Notes under the pieces: generated by a model
Database searches by the model: none
Told to the model about the DNA's origin: nothing
Seen by the model: the letters and a program-made list of their open reading frames with translations, nothing else
Program-made: the position numbers and the translations under genes
Shown: piece by piece, positions 1 to 10,400 of the stretch
Layout of the letters: each line of letters starts with the position of its first letter
Position numbering within the stretch: position 1 is the first letter of the stretch
Assembly: GCA_028456385.1 (NCBI GenBank)
Contig: JALNQF010000394.1
Location: 1 to 35,613 of the forward strand
DNA length: 35,613 bases
Direction: 5' to 3'
Origin: Ophiosphaerella korrae
Lineage: Eukaryota; Ascomycota; Dothideomycetes; Pleosporales; Phaeosphaeriaceae

Positions 1-1290
1 TTATATTAATACTAGATCTATAATAATTAGCGCCTAATTATTGTTTATATATAATAATTTATATTATTAGGTTTACTCTACTTAGTATTCTTTATCTTAC
101 TATTCTTTTACTAAGTAGTAACTATCTACTAGTTTCTAGATTTCTTTTATAAATCTATCTTATACTTTAGCGTTCTAAGTACTATTTTATATTTAAAGGT
201 CTTAAGCTCTTAGTTTTCTTTTTTATTTTTATTCTAGGCTATATATACTTACTTTCCTAAATATAGTATTATCTTATACTTATACCCTACTCTTTTTTAG
301 TATAGCTAAAAGTATTCTAAAGTATCTATCTTAGCTTACTTTTACTTTAGCTAATACCTTTTTATATAGCTTTATACTCTTAGTAGTATATTTATAGCTT
401 CTACTTTATTATCTATTATAAAATTAGTTAGCTTTATAGTAATCTTATAATAGTTATATCTTTTACTTATATCTTACTACTAGAGGTTTATAGTCTTGTA
501 ATCTCTCTTCTTTTAGCTTCTTCTAGAGATTACTTCTTATTCTTCTTCTCTATTATTATCTTACTTTTTAAGTATATTAATTTGTTATATTATCTTATTC
601 TTTACTTAGTAATTCTTTACTAGGTTCCTTATTTTACTATACTTATAGTATTTTTAGCTTTCTACTCTTTTAAAGTTCTTATAGTAATAGTATTCTTATT
701 TTCTTAGGTTTATATTATTAACGTATATCTTATCTAGCTTAAAGTATCTATAGCTACTCTAAACTTAGTTATTCTTATATTAGTACTTATACTTAGGTTT
801 ATACTTTTTACTTTCTATATATAGTACTCTACTATTTTTAGCTTTTACTATATATGTATATATATAGTTATTAACTTAAATTACTTTTTCTATTAAGTTC
901 TCTAATATCTTAATTATAGCTCTACTATATATTAGCTTACTTTAAATATTACTTTTAAGTTTCTATTAAAATATCTTTATTAATAACTTATTATTCTATT
1001 CTATTTATATTATATAGCTTTAGAACTTATTAGTGTAATCTACTACTACTTTATATTATTATAGCTACTATATCGCGTACTCTACTACTACTATCTTATT
1101 TACTAGTAGAAAGGCTTATTATACTTTATCTTTAAACTTAATCTATTCTTTAAATATCTTATTATAGTTATTATTATTATTATTAAAGTATTTCTTAAAG
1201 TATAGTATAACCTATTTCTCTACCTTACCCTTTATATAAGATAATATAAGTATAGCTCTATTTTTATCTTAAACTTAGTCTACTTTAAAA
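1..1290 (-). pseudogene. Element E: decayed Ty3/gypsy gag, truncated at the left window edge
   Basis: Reading the minus strand from about 1290 downwards gives a Gag-like capsid frame once TAA/TAG stops are read as former Gln or Trp codons. The core (about 1290-840) has the usual Retrotrans_gag features: a helix containing YIKGKVEK, then VVDYTNKFQSY and IFQQKLKSNIQSKL. A CCHC knuckle follows at 650-609 with spacing X2-X4-X4. Its Cys codons are now Tyr and its His position reads Asn. Below 600 the frame becomes ragged and could be the start of the protease, which I could not prove. The protein differs clearly from the Gag of A-C' and from D, so this is a third Ty3/gypsy lineage. The rest of pol would lie left of the window. 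The Gag call is firm; exact ends are approximate. Confidence 0.72.
609..650 (-). other. CCHC zinc-knuckle remnant of element E Gag
   Basis: Fourteen codons with the spacing C-X2-C-X4-H-X4-C. The three Cys codons now read Tyr (TGT/TGC to TAT/TAC, the G-to-A change expected of RIP). The His position reads Asn (AAC), which RIP does not explain. The knuckle binds RNA in the nucleocapsid part of Gag and fixes the strand of this element. Confidence 0.65.
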
Positions 1291-2675
1291 AAAAATTAAG
1301 TTATAAGATTTATAGCTTAAGCTTATTTTATTCTTTATAGTAGAAGTAGTAGTATAAGTTACTTCTATATACTAGTTATTTATATTTATTAATATATTAC
1401 TTATCTTAAAGGTTTTTAATATATTAAGACCTTAGAACTAAGTTAGAGTAATAAAAGTAAGTAAGTTTTTATAAGATAAGTAAAGTTAATAAATAAGTTA
1501 GTTTCTTAACTTAATTAATAGTTAGCTTTTATTAGAGTATTATAAGGTATATAAGTATTAATAAGTAGATAAGAATCTAATTAAAGTATTAGTTATAATA
1601 CTCTATTAAGATAAAAAGTAAAGAAGAGATTAAATATAATAGTCTATAAAGGTCTATTAACGTTCCTATATACTTACTATCTAGCGTTTATTTCTAAGCA
1701 CTTACTCTAGAGTGTTTACTCTAGAGCGTTTACTACTAAATAGTTACGTATTCTACTACGCTATATTACTTTACCTAATTACGTATAATATAATAGCTTA
1801 CTTAGTACTTAGTATTATAATATATAGCTACTACTACTATAGTAAAGTATTATATAGAAAAGAATAGTAAAAAAAAAGTAAGTAGTTACTAAAGAAATAT
1901 AAGTACTAAGAGCTTTATAAAGAAGTAAACTATTAAGAAAAGAAAGTATAAGAAGCCTAATAGGCTTTTAGGTTATAAAATATAATCTATAGGAGTATAA
2001 ATAATATTTAGAGTTAGTTTAGCTAATAAAGTTTAAGTTTTCTAAAACTAATAAGCTTTTAGGCCCTAGATCTATATTAGGTATATAACTTTATAATAAA
2101 TAGTAACTAATATAAAACTTAAACCTATAACCTTAGGTTTAGGAGCGCTAGCTTACGTACTATTACGTAAGAAATAGAATAGGTATAGGAATAGGTAAAG
2201 GAATAAGTATATATATAAAACTTAGGATAAGCTAACGTATTTTATATAGAAATAGGTATAGTATAAGTATAAGTATAAAAATAAGAATATACTATAAATA
2301 TATAGAGCCTAAGACCTAAAGGGCTATAGGTAGTATAAAAAGCTAGTAGTGTAACTAGCTAAAAATAAAAGAAGCTAATAGGAAATATTAGAGAAGCTCT
2401 TAGTAAGCTCTTAGGTACTTAATAAATAGCTAATAAAAGTATAGATAATAGGAATATTAAAATAGAAAAATAACTAGTAAGAAAATAGTAAAGATAGAAA
2501 AAGATAACTAGTAGTATAGTAAGAAGAAATAGCCTAGTAGTAGTAAGTAGTATACTATAATTATAGATAAATAACGTATAAAAAGAGTAGTAAAAAAAAG
2601 AATATTATAAAGTAATTCTAAGCTATAAGATCTAACCTATTATCTAATAAAGAGGCTATACTAAGGCTATCTCTT
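1291..2675. other. Unresolved AT-rich remnant between elements E and D
   Basis: No convincing gene is visible. By position it should hold the 5' LTR/leader of E (minus, on the left) and the 5' LTR/leader and Gag N-terminus of D (plus, on the right). I could not pair an LTR because the partner copies lie outside the window or are lost. From about 1860 the plus strand turns purine-rich, as in the coding strand of D. A plus frame at about 2171-2530 has Gln/Glu-rich and Lys-rich stretches once stops are discounted, but it is not in the phase of the later D Gag frame. A small doubled palindrome sits at about 1696-1733. Confidence 0.4.
1696..1733. repeat. Tandem pair of CTCTAGAG palindromes
   Basis: The motif tttactctagagYg occurs twice back to back, each copy centred on the 8-bp palindrome ctctagag. 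A partial third start (tttactact) follows. It lies in the unresolved junction between E and D and may be a relic of an LTR promoter repeat or a chance tandem. No function is claimed. Confidence 0.4.
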
Positions 2676-4283
2676 TACTAGCTAAGAACTTCTTTATATA
2701 ACTTAGGACTTCTAAACCTAATACTTAAAGAACTATAAGATATACTTAATAGAATTAGTATACTAATAATAGATAATAGCTCTACTATTCTAAATATACT
2801 CTAACTAAGAATTAAAATATCTTTAGAAATATTTAGCTAGCTTATAGTAGCTATTAAAATAATAGTAGAATAGAATAGTAGAGTATATATTAGTAAATAA
2901 AACCTATTTATAGATAAGAAGTTTAAGTTTACTAGTACTAATATAATAGAGTTTCTAGATAGTATAAAGAAATAAGTAATCTTTTATAGATAGCTTATTA
3001 AAAACTAAATCTATAATATTATTATATTTAGTAATAAGATAAGAAAAGATATTATTAAATAAAGTATAACTAAGATTATAAAAGTAGAGAAAGCTAAAAA
3101 TTAAGTAAAGGTTAGAGAGGTAATAAAAAATAGGTTCTAAGAGTCTAATAAGGTATAATAAAAAGAGATAGAAGAAGTACTCTAAACCTAGATATAGTAA
3201 TACTTACTTATAGATAACTTCTCTCTCTAAAACTACTTTAATAACTTTAGCTCTTAGTTTATAAAGTACTAAAGAGTAGAAATAATTATAGAAGCTATAA
3301 AGAGATACTACTTAGTAAAAAGACTTAATAAGTACTACTTATAAAAAGTCTTTAATAAATATAACCTAAGTAATAAAAATATAGAAGACTTTAACTTTTA
3401 AATAATTTAGAAGTACCTTAACTAGCTAGTATAAAGAAACTTATAAGTAGAATATTTTAACTTAGCTTTTAAAGAAACTATAAGTATACTAAAGCTTATA
3501 AGCTATAGAAAATAGCTATATATAATACTTAAAGGAATATTTAGGCCTCTTAATATAAAGTTTATACCTAACTTTTATAACTAGACTTAAGAATAGAAAA
3601 GAGTCTAAATACTTCTAAGAATAGAAGTTATATAATTAGAAGTTAATAATCTTATAAAATACTTTAAAATAATAAAACTCTAAGTAATTACTTTTATAGC
3701 TATAAATAACCTAAATACTAGAGCTTAAGAGCTTATTTAGCTACTAGAAGTATACTTAGTTATAGAAAGATAAATTAAGGTAGATAAGTATTTATAAACT
3801 CTTAAAGCTATAGTAAACCTATAGTTAGTAATACTTTTTATAATAAAGCTATAATTTTAAAAGAACTTTTTACTACTATTTTAGAATAGTGTAAGACCTT
3901 AGTATTAGAATAATATAGTAAGTATAAGTTTAGACTTTTATAGTTATATTAAGTATAGAGACTTAAACTACTAAGTTAATAACTATAAAGAAAGAAAAGC
4001 TTTAATACTTAATAAATAGATTTAGTTTAATCTAGAAACTAGAAGATACTAATAGAGTATAGAGCTAACTTATTAAAGGTTTATTAAATAGATTAGAGTA
4101 AGAAGTAACTAGAATAATATAATAATCTAGTATATCTAGTAGAGAATACAAGACCTAAAATATAAAGAAATAGACTTTTAGGTAATACTAAACCTTATAG
4201 TATAATAGCTAGTATAGCCTTAAAAAATAGTAGTAATAAACTTATTTAAAAGTATAATAGATAATTTAGAAGAAGATAGAATA
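2676..4283 (+). pseudogene. Element D: Ty3/gypsy gag, 5' part, interrupted by the nest
   Basis: One plus-strand frame (phase of position 2913) runs with only RIP-type stops. It begins with a coiled-coil-like segment (about 2676-2890). A capsid domain follows, opening with FIDKKFKFTSTNIIEFLDSI at about 2907, a typical start for fungal Gag capsids. A Cys/His knuckle remnant lies near 3933-3990 (DFYSYIKYRDLNYQVNNY, where several Tyr are former Cys). The true start codon is not visible. The frame is cut at 4283 by element A (target duplication gtaag) and continues in the same phase at 32978. It differs from the Gag of A-C' and of E. Gag-type capsid is well supported; family name unknown. Confidence 0.68.
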
Positions 4284-4288
4284 GTAAG
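4284..4288. repeat. Target-site duplication of element A, left copy (gtaag)
   Basis: Five bases directly left of the left LTR of A. The same five bases occur at 32973-32977 directly right of the right LTR. Their match across 28.7 kb shows both LTRs belong to one insertion event. Confidence 0.9.
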
Positions 4289-4747
4289 TATAAGGGGTCC
4301 TCTTTAGTTAACTTCTTAAGAACCTCGTTATAGTTAGTAGATTAAGAGGTAATAATAAAAGCTTATATAGTAATTAGTAATAACTATAAATAATAGCTAA
4401 TTTGTATACGCAATATTAAGTATTAGCGTTCTAGGTTAGAGATTAGATTACTAATACTATCTTAAGGATATATATTCTATTAACTATATATTTATATTAA
4501 TCTATTTATATATTATTATAGATTACTACTAATCTATTTATATATAACTATAGATTACTTTAATCTATTTATACGTTATTATAGATTACTTTTAATCTAT
4601 TTATACGTAATTATAGATTACTACTACGTATCCTAGTTATAAGTAGTTTCTTAATTAAGGTTATTACCCTGCTTGTCCTATACTTCGTTAGTACCTAAGT
4701 TAAGACTAATTAGTTCTATCTTAATTTCTCTTGTTACGCCTATAACA
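4289..4747 (-). repeat. 3' LTR of element A
   Basis: 459 bp. Ends fit an ancestral TG...CA (now TA...CA). It matches 32546-32972 along its length, mostly with transition differences, and is longer by one 32-bp unit of an internal tandem repeat (four units here, three in the other copy). Confidence 0.88.
4498..4624. repeat. 31-32-bp tandem repeat, four units, in LTR A
   Basis: Four consecutive units start at 4498, 4530, 4561 and 4593. Each opens with taatcta and closes with tagatta, so each can fold into a small hairpin. The partner LTR has three units (32755-about 32850). Such arrays are common in LTR promoter regions; a role as promoter or binding site is inference. Confidence 0.8.
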
Positions 4748-4762
4748 CTATCTTCTTCTCTA
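4748..4762 (-). other. Polypurine tract of element A
   Basis: On the minus strand this reads agagaagaagatag directly before the 3' LTR, the purine run used to prime plus-strand DNA synthesis. The tracts of B, C and C' share the pattern and the final atag, which fixes the element's orientation. Confidence 0.75.
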
Positions 4763-4894
4763 GATAAGTTCTAGTTTATCTATTCTAAGGCTAAAGTTAT
4801 TAATCTAGTTTCTTTATTAATATAGAGTTCCTTATTCTCTATCTCTATACCTACTAAGTCTACTCTTTATTATTTTTAATTAGTAGATCGTGTA

Positions 4895-5075
4895 ACGTAT
4901 TCTATTAGCAAAGTAGCTATATTACTAAGATAGCTACTCTGAAATACACTAAAAAATCGAAAATTTAACATCTAATATCTTAATAACTATACTATAATAA
5001 CTTCTAAAAATTTAATAGATTAAAGATTATATATATAGTAGTAATCTATAAAATTTTTAAAGCGTACAGCCTAGT
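4895..5075 (+). repeat. Left terminal inverted repeat of the MITE
   Basis: 181-bp arm. It pairs with 5139-5319 on the opposite strand, from acgtattctatta at the outer end to agcctagt at the inner end. Confidence 0.85.
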
Positions 5076-5138
5076 AGTTCTTAAGATAGTAAAATTTTCT
5101 ATAGTAAAAAACACTTTTTTATTAATAATATTAAATAA

Positions 5139-5319
5139 ACTAGGCTATACGTTCTAAAAATTTTATAGATTACTACTTTATATATAATCTTTAATCTATT
5201 AAATTTTTAGAAGTTATTATAGTATAGTTGTCGAGATATTAGATGTTAAATTTTCGTTTTTTTAGTATATTTTAGAGTAGCCGTCTTAGTAATATAGCTA
5301 CTTCGCTAATAGAATACGT
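5139..5319 (-). repeat. Right terminal inverted repeat of the MITE
   Basis: 181-bp arm complementary to 4895-5075. Differences between the arms are mainly A/G and C/T, fitting RIP after insertion. Confidence 0.85.
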
Positions 5320-5419
5320 TACTACGTTATAGTATTACTATATTTCCTTATTCTTATTATAAGTCTTTAAACCCTCTTCTAGAGTATATTTCTTTAAAGT
5401 ATAGTAAGGCCTATAAAGT

Positions 5420-5850
5420 ATATATTTATATTAACGCTTATATATCTTATAATCTTTCTAGTATATTTCTTATAGATTATAAGTTAATAATACTTATTTA
5501 TACGTCTATACTTATTTGTAATAGAAAGAGCTATTAACTACGCTTAAGATAAACTATCTAAATAGATTACTAAGGCTAAAAAAGAACGTAATTAGATTCT
5601 AAGTATATAGGTAGAGAATTATACTTATCTACTTTATCTTTATAAGATAAAAGCCTTAAATAATAAGAAGTCTATTACGTAAGCTATCTTTATAGAATCT
5701 AAGCTTAATTTTAAGGCTATAGTAGAGGCTACTCCTATTACGTTAAGCATTCCTATTACCTCTCTATCTAGTAGTAGTAATAGTAGTTTTCTTAATTTAC
5801 TATAAGGTAATCTAGAAGGTTTTAACTTTAGAACTCCTTTAGTTTCTTAG
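5420..5850 (+). pseudogene. Antisense reading frame in the 3' region of element A
   Basis: This plus-strand frame is antisense to the gag-pol of A. From 5530 it reads AINYA-DKLSK and continues through LYKIKALNNKKS and ITSLSSSSNSSFLNLL to a stop at 5848-5850, with only a few internal TAA/TAG that fit RIP-hit Gln codons. The same frame with matching residues occurs in B (7170-7496), C' (27852-27514) and C (31493-31155). The frame extends upstream to about 5420 in alignment with B as a hydrophobic stretch. The middle is rich in Lys, Glu and Ala and looks helical. I do not recognise the protein. The MITE lies upstream of it. A real antisense gene is my inference; the shared frame is seen directly. 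Confidence 0.5.
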
Positions 5851-6326
5851 AGTAGTTAAAGTTATTCTCTAGTTCCTATATTTCTTCTTATAGTTGTCCT
5901 TTCTCGTCTATACTAGTCTATTTTACTAGATAGTAGTTCTTACTATTATAGAACTAATATACTAGGATTTTTTTAACTTCTTATTCTTTTTATTCTTTAT
6001 ATATATCTACTTTATATACTAGTAGTTCTACGTTTTATAGTACTATCTCTAGTAGTACTACGTAGAATATTAGGTTTATCTTTATTTTACTTAGTAGTTT
6101 TAATTTAAATATAACTAGTATAACTTTCTTCTTAAATTTATATAGTCTAATCTTTACGTAATCTAGTTTTAAACTTAATTATTTACTCTTAATATTTTTT
6201 TAAGCTAACTATACTTTTTCTCTCTTTCTAAATTAAGGTCTCTCTTTATACTTTTTATTATAGTACTTTACTATTAAATTATATAAGAATTCTATATCTT
6301 ATCTTAGTTAATTATATATTTCTTTT
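5851..6326 (-). pseudogene. Element A gag-pol, 3' end: integrase C-terminus and chromodomain
   Basis: This minus-strand continuation of A pol was separated from the rest (13464 onwards) by element B. It corresponds to 7497-7970 of B. It holds the end of the integrase and the chromodomain (about 6020-5850), whose Tyr/Trp-rich core can be followed in B and C. Across the B insertion, sequence on either side of ctttt joins without gap relative to B. The chromodomain is thought to guide integration to methylated-histone chromatin in this family. Stops throughout mark it as dead. Confidence 0.7.
6322..6326. repeat. Target-site duplication of element B, left copy (ctttt)
   Basis: Five bases before the TG end of the left LTR of B. 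The same bases follow the right LTR at 13459-13463. The site lies in the integrase C-terminal part of A. Confidence 0.9.
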
Positions 6327-6820
6327 TGTTATGTAGGTCTATTACTAGGGTTAACTTCCTAATACCTAAAGGGTGTTAGTAGACTAGGAAGTAATAATAA
6401 AGTTTGCGTAGTAATCTATAATAAGTTATAAATAATAGAAGATGTTTTATAACTATCTTGTATTAGCGCTCTATAGTTAAGAGATTAGATTACTAATACT
6501 ATCTTAATAATAAATATCCTACTAACTATATACTTAACTCCTTAGCTAGCTTTGTACTTTATATTTACTAAGATCGCGAATTATAAATTTATTACATACT
6601 TAGCTTTATACTTTGTATTTGCTAAGATTATAAATTACAAATTTATTATATACTTAGCTTTATACTTTATATTTACTAAGATTGTAAATTGTAAATTTAT
6701 TACGTGTCCTTATTATAGTTAGTTTCCTAATCTAGTTCTTTATCTTATAGGTTGTAGGCGTTGTTATCTATAGTAGGGCTAATAGGCTCTAATTAGTATT
6801 CTCTTGTTATAACTGTAACA
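6327..6820 (-). repeat. 3' LTR of element B
   Basis: 494 bp, still with canonical TG...CA ends (tgttatg...gtaaca). It contains three 54-bp tandem units at about 6547-6708. Confidence 0.92.
6547..6708. repeat. 54-bp tandem repeat, three units, in LTR B
   Basis: Units share the core agctttRtactttRtattt, then YtaagatYRYRaattRYRaatttattac. The right LTR carries the same three units at about 13185-13345. It occupies the place of the 32-bp array of LTR A, so the promoter-side repeats differ between subfamilies. Confidence 0.8.
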
Positions 6821-6836
6821 CTATTCCCCTCTCTAG
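6821..6836 (-). other. Polypurine tract of element B
   Basis: On the minus strand: agagaggggaatag next to the 3' LTR, the least mutated polypurine tract in the window. Confidence 0.78.
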
Positions 6837-7009
6837 ATAGGTTCTTATTTCTCTATTCTAGGCCTAAGGTTATTAGTTTAGTTTCTTTGTTTATCTCTAA
6901 TTCCTTATTATTCTCTATATCTTTACGTTCTAATTATAATAAACTTCTTCTTGTTGCTTGCGTTACTTATAATAGGGTTAAAATATTTCCTTATACTTAT
7001 TATACTTAA

Positions 7010-7496
7010 TTAAAGCTTACGTGTCTTATTTCTTTAAAGGATAGTAAATACTATAATAAGTATATTTTAGCTAACGTTTAGTATAAATATACTCTTTCTA
7101 GTATTTTTCTTATAGAGTGTAAGTGCTTAATTTCTATATAGTCTCTTCTTACTAAATTATATAGGGCGAGCTATTAACTAGGCTTAAGAGATACTATTAT
7201 TATAGCTTATAGAAGCTAAAGCTAAGTATAAGCTAACTCTTTATAAGCTAGTAGATCTTTATTCTTATATTAAGCGTCTTTATAAGATAAAGGCTTATAA
7301 TAACGCTAAATTATCTAAATAGTCTTATACCTTAGAGGCTAAGATAGACCTTAAAGATATAGTATAGGCTACTCTAGCTCTTATCTTATTAGACGTTCCT
7401 AATACCTCTCTATTTAGCGCTAGTAGTACTAGTTTTCTTAATTTACTATAAGGCGTTCTAAGGGATTTTAATTTTAGAAGTCTTCTAGTTTCTTAA
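7010..7496 (+). pseudogene. Antisense reading frame in the 3' region of element B
   Basis: This plus-strand frame is opposite to gag-pol. From 7170 it reads AIN-A-EILLL, then LIEAKAKYKLTLYKLVDLY, RLYKIKAYNNAKLSK, TLEAKIDLKDIV and NTSLFSASSTSFLNLL, ending at a stop at 7494-7496. About five internal stops fit RIP of Gln codons. Compared with A (5530-5850) and the C elements, the frame is kept although nucleotides differ strongly, and lengths differ only by whole codons. Upstream, codons from about 7010 align with A without indels and are hydrophobic. No family recognised; a helical, Lys/Glu-rich protein is all that can be said. Confidence 0.52.
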
Positions 7497-10400
7497 AGTA
7501 GCTAAGATTTTCTTCTAGTTCTTATATATTTTCTTATAGTTGTCTTTTCTTGTTTATACTTATCTATTCTACTAAGTAGTAGTTTCTTCTATTTTAGAAC
7601 TAGTATACTAAGATTTCTTTAACTTTTTATTCTTCTTATTCTTTGTATATATCTACTTTGTATACTAGTAGTTCTACGTCTTATAGTACTATCTCGAGTA
7701 GTACTACGTAGAATATTAAGTGTATCTTTATCTTATTTAGTAGCTTTAATTTAAATATAACTAGCGTAACTTCTTTCTTAATTTTATATAGTTCTATTTT
7801 AACGTAGTCTATCTTTAAACTAAGTTGTTTACTCTTAATATTCTTTTATACTAACTATACTTTTTCTTTCTTTTTAAATTTAGGTCTTTCTTTATACTTC
7901 TTGTTATAGTACTTTACTATCTAATTATATAGGAATTCTATATCTTGTCTTAGTTAGTTATATATATCTTTAAGTCTATTAGTAAAGTTTTCTCTTCTTA
8001 GGGACTAGGATTCTATATTCTTTAGTATTCTATATACACTAGAGTTAAATCTATAGTTTATAAAAAAGAGTAATACTTTTATTACTATATTCTTTGTACT
8101 ATTATATGCTAACTATACTATAGGTAGTAACTATACCTAGTTATTCTAGTTATAGTTAAGGTAGTATCTTAGGTATTGCTCTACTATTTAATTTATTTAT
8201 TCTAACTAACTATCTATTTATAGGTAGTATGCTGTTAATATTATATATTTAGTTTCTAATTGCGCTATTATTATTCTCTATAGTTTTAATGTAAATTGTA
8301 TATCTTTATCTATAATAATCTTATCTAGTAGTTTATATTAACTAATTATAGTTCCTAGAACTTAATATATAGTAACTTCTATCCTACTCTTCTCTTTATA
8401 TAGTCTAAAGTATATATACTTTATAAGCTTATCTACTATTATTAGGATTCTATTATACTTAACTTTTAATATTAGGTCTTTTAACTTTAGTAACTTTATA
8501 ATAAAGTCTATTGTAATAACTCTCTATAGCTATTCTAGTACTTTAACTAGTTGTAGTAGTCTATATAGTACGTATCTATTGTATTTATTTCTATAGTATT
8601 CTATATAATCTTGTAGTACTTCTATTACTAGCTATCTTGCTTTTAGGATGTAGTATTCTTGTAGTAGTCTTTCTAGTATTTTCTTAATACCTTAATAGCT
8701 ATACGCTAGTAATTTATAGAATTGTTATATAAATTCCTTTTAGATCTTCTTTAGAATATATATTCTTCTATAAGCTTGTGCGAGTCCTTTTTAGATCTCT
8801 AGTTTTTCTATTTCTTTAGGTATTTCTTGCGTTATTTTCTAAATCTATTTATCTAGCTTGCTACTCTTTTTTTTAAGTGTTGTAGCTATTTTAGGTGTGT
8901 TTAGGACTAAATATCCTACCTCGTTTTTAACTAGAACTATTCTAGTAGTACTTACTTCTTCTTATAAGTCTACTCTTCTACTAAGGGTGTCTATAAACTA
9001 ATTATCTTTCTCTTTTATATGTATAATTTCTATATTAAATATTACTAAGAATTTCTACTATCTTATATATTGTTATAATAGTTCTTTATTTAATATAAAT
9101 CCTATAAGATTCTTATAGTCTATATAGACCTTTATTTAGTATTTTACTCCTTATAAGTATACTCTCTATTATCTAAATACTTTATAGATTACTAGTATTT
9201 CTTTATTATAAATTAAGTAGTTAAGCTCTACTAGCTTTATTTTCTTAGAGAAGTATTTAACTAAATATTCTTGTTTAGTCTTTAGGTCTTCTTGTATTAG
9301 TGCTATTCTATAGACTAAGTTAGATACGTCTATTTTTACTATTGCTAGTAGGTCTAGGTTATATATTCTAATAACTAGGTTTTCTATAAACTTTTTCTTA
9401 ATTTTCTTAAATACTTTATTATACTCCTTTATCTATTTAAATAGTGTATCTTTCTTTATAAGCTTTGTAATTAGCTTTATATCTTTAGACTATCTTATTA
9501 TTAACTTTTTATAAAAGTTAGCTAGGCTATAGAATTATTATACCTCTCTTAGGTTCTTTAGTTTTAGCTATTCGTTAATTAAGTTAATCTTTTCTAAGTC
9601 GATCCTAATTTTTCCTAGTTTAATAATAAACTCTAAGAAATCTGTTTTCTTTGTATAAAATTCGCATTTTCTTATCTTAAGAAATAATTTACTTTCTACT
9701 AGTTTTTCTAGTACCTTGTGTATATATTATATATATTCTTCCTCTATTTCTAAGAATATAAGGATGTTGTCTAGGTATATAAATATAAATACGTTTAAGT
9801 ACTCTCTTAGTACTATATTAATTCTTTCTTAAAATATAGCTAGTGTATTTATTAATCTAAATAGCATAACTAAATATTTATATAGTCCTTATTATGTTCT
9901 AAATACTATTTTCTACTTGTTACCTTTTTTAATTCTAATTTAGTAGTAAGCGTTCTAGATATCTAGTTTTGTAAAGATTTTTACTTTCTATAGCTTAGCT
10001 TGTATTTTATCTATTTATAGTAATAGGTATTAGTTTTTGTTTATAACTACGTTAGTTTTTCTAAAGTCTATATAGGGCCTTTTATTACTAGTTTCCTTTT
10101 TATCTATAAATATAAGTCTATATACTACTAAGGATTTAGATTCTTGTATCTATCCTTTTTTAATTGCGTTTTTAATAAATATCTATTTAATCTTAGATTC
10201 TTCTTCTGTTTTTTAGTAGACTAGGCTCTATCTAACGTTTTTTCTTTCTTCTATTTCTATTACTAAGTCTTATAGCTAATATTTTAGAAGGTAGTCTTTA
10301 GATTCTATAAGCTATAATTCTTATTTCTTGTATTCTACTAGGAATTCTCCTTTATATATGTTAATATTAGCTTTTAGCTTTTCTATCTTGTTGTAGCTAA

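Larger units (their letters stand above)
4895..5319. mobile_element. MITE with 181-bp terminal inverted repeats, TA target site
   Basis: The left arm (4895-5075) and right arm (5139-5319) are reverse complements over 181 bp with mostly transition differences. They flank a 63-bp spacer at 5076-5138. Both ends read acgtattctattagc inwards and are bordered by TA (4893-4894 and 5320-5321), as in Tc1/mariner-type insertion. The whole unit is 425 bp with no coding capacity, so a foldback MITE moved by a transposase in trans is likely. It sits in the 3' region of A, inside the antisense frame region, and removing it restores similarity to the same region of element C. It holds more CpA/TpG than its surroundings, suggesting less RIP exposure. 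Confidence 0.85.

Noticed and set aside
2151..2170. cttacgta...tacgtaag hairpin as a terminator or transposon end
   Set aside because: A single short palindrome of a TpA/ACG-rich word common in RIP sequence; nothing around it supports function.
4498..4624. CRISPR-like array of regular short repeats in LTR A
   Set aside because: Units are contiguous 31-32-bp tandem copies without unique spacers, lie inside an LTR and recur in the partner LTR.
6547..6708. Minisatellite or centromere repeat
   Set aside because: Three 54-bp units only, present in both LTRs of B; they are part of the LTR.
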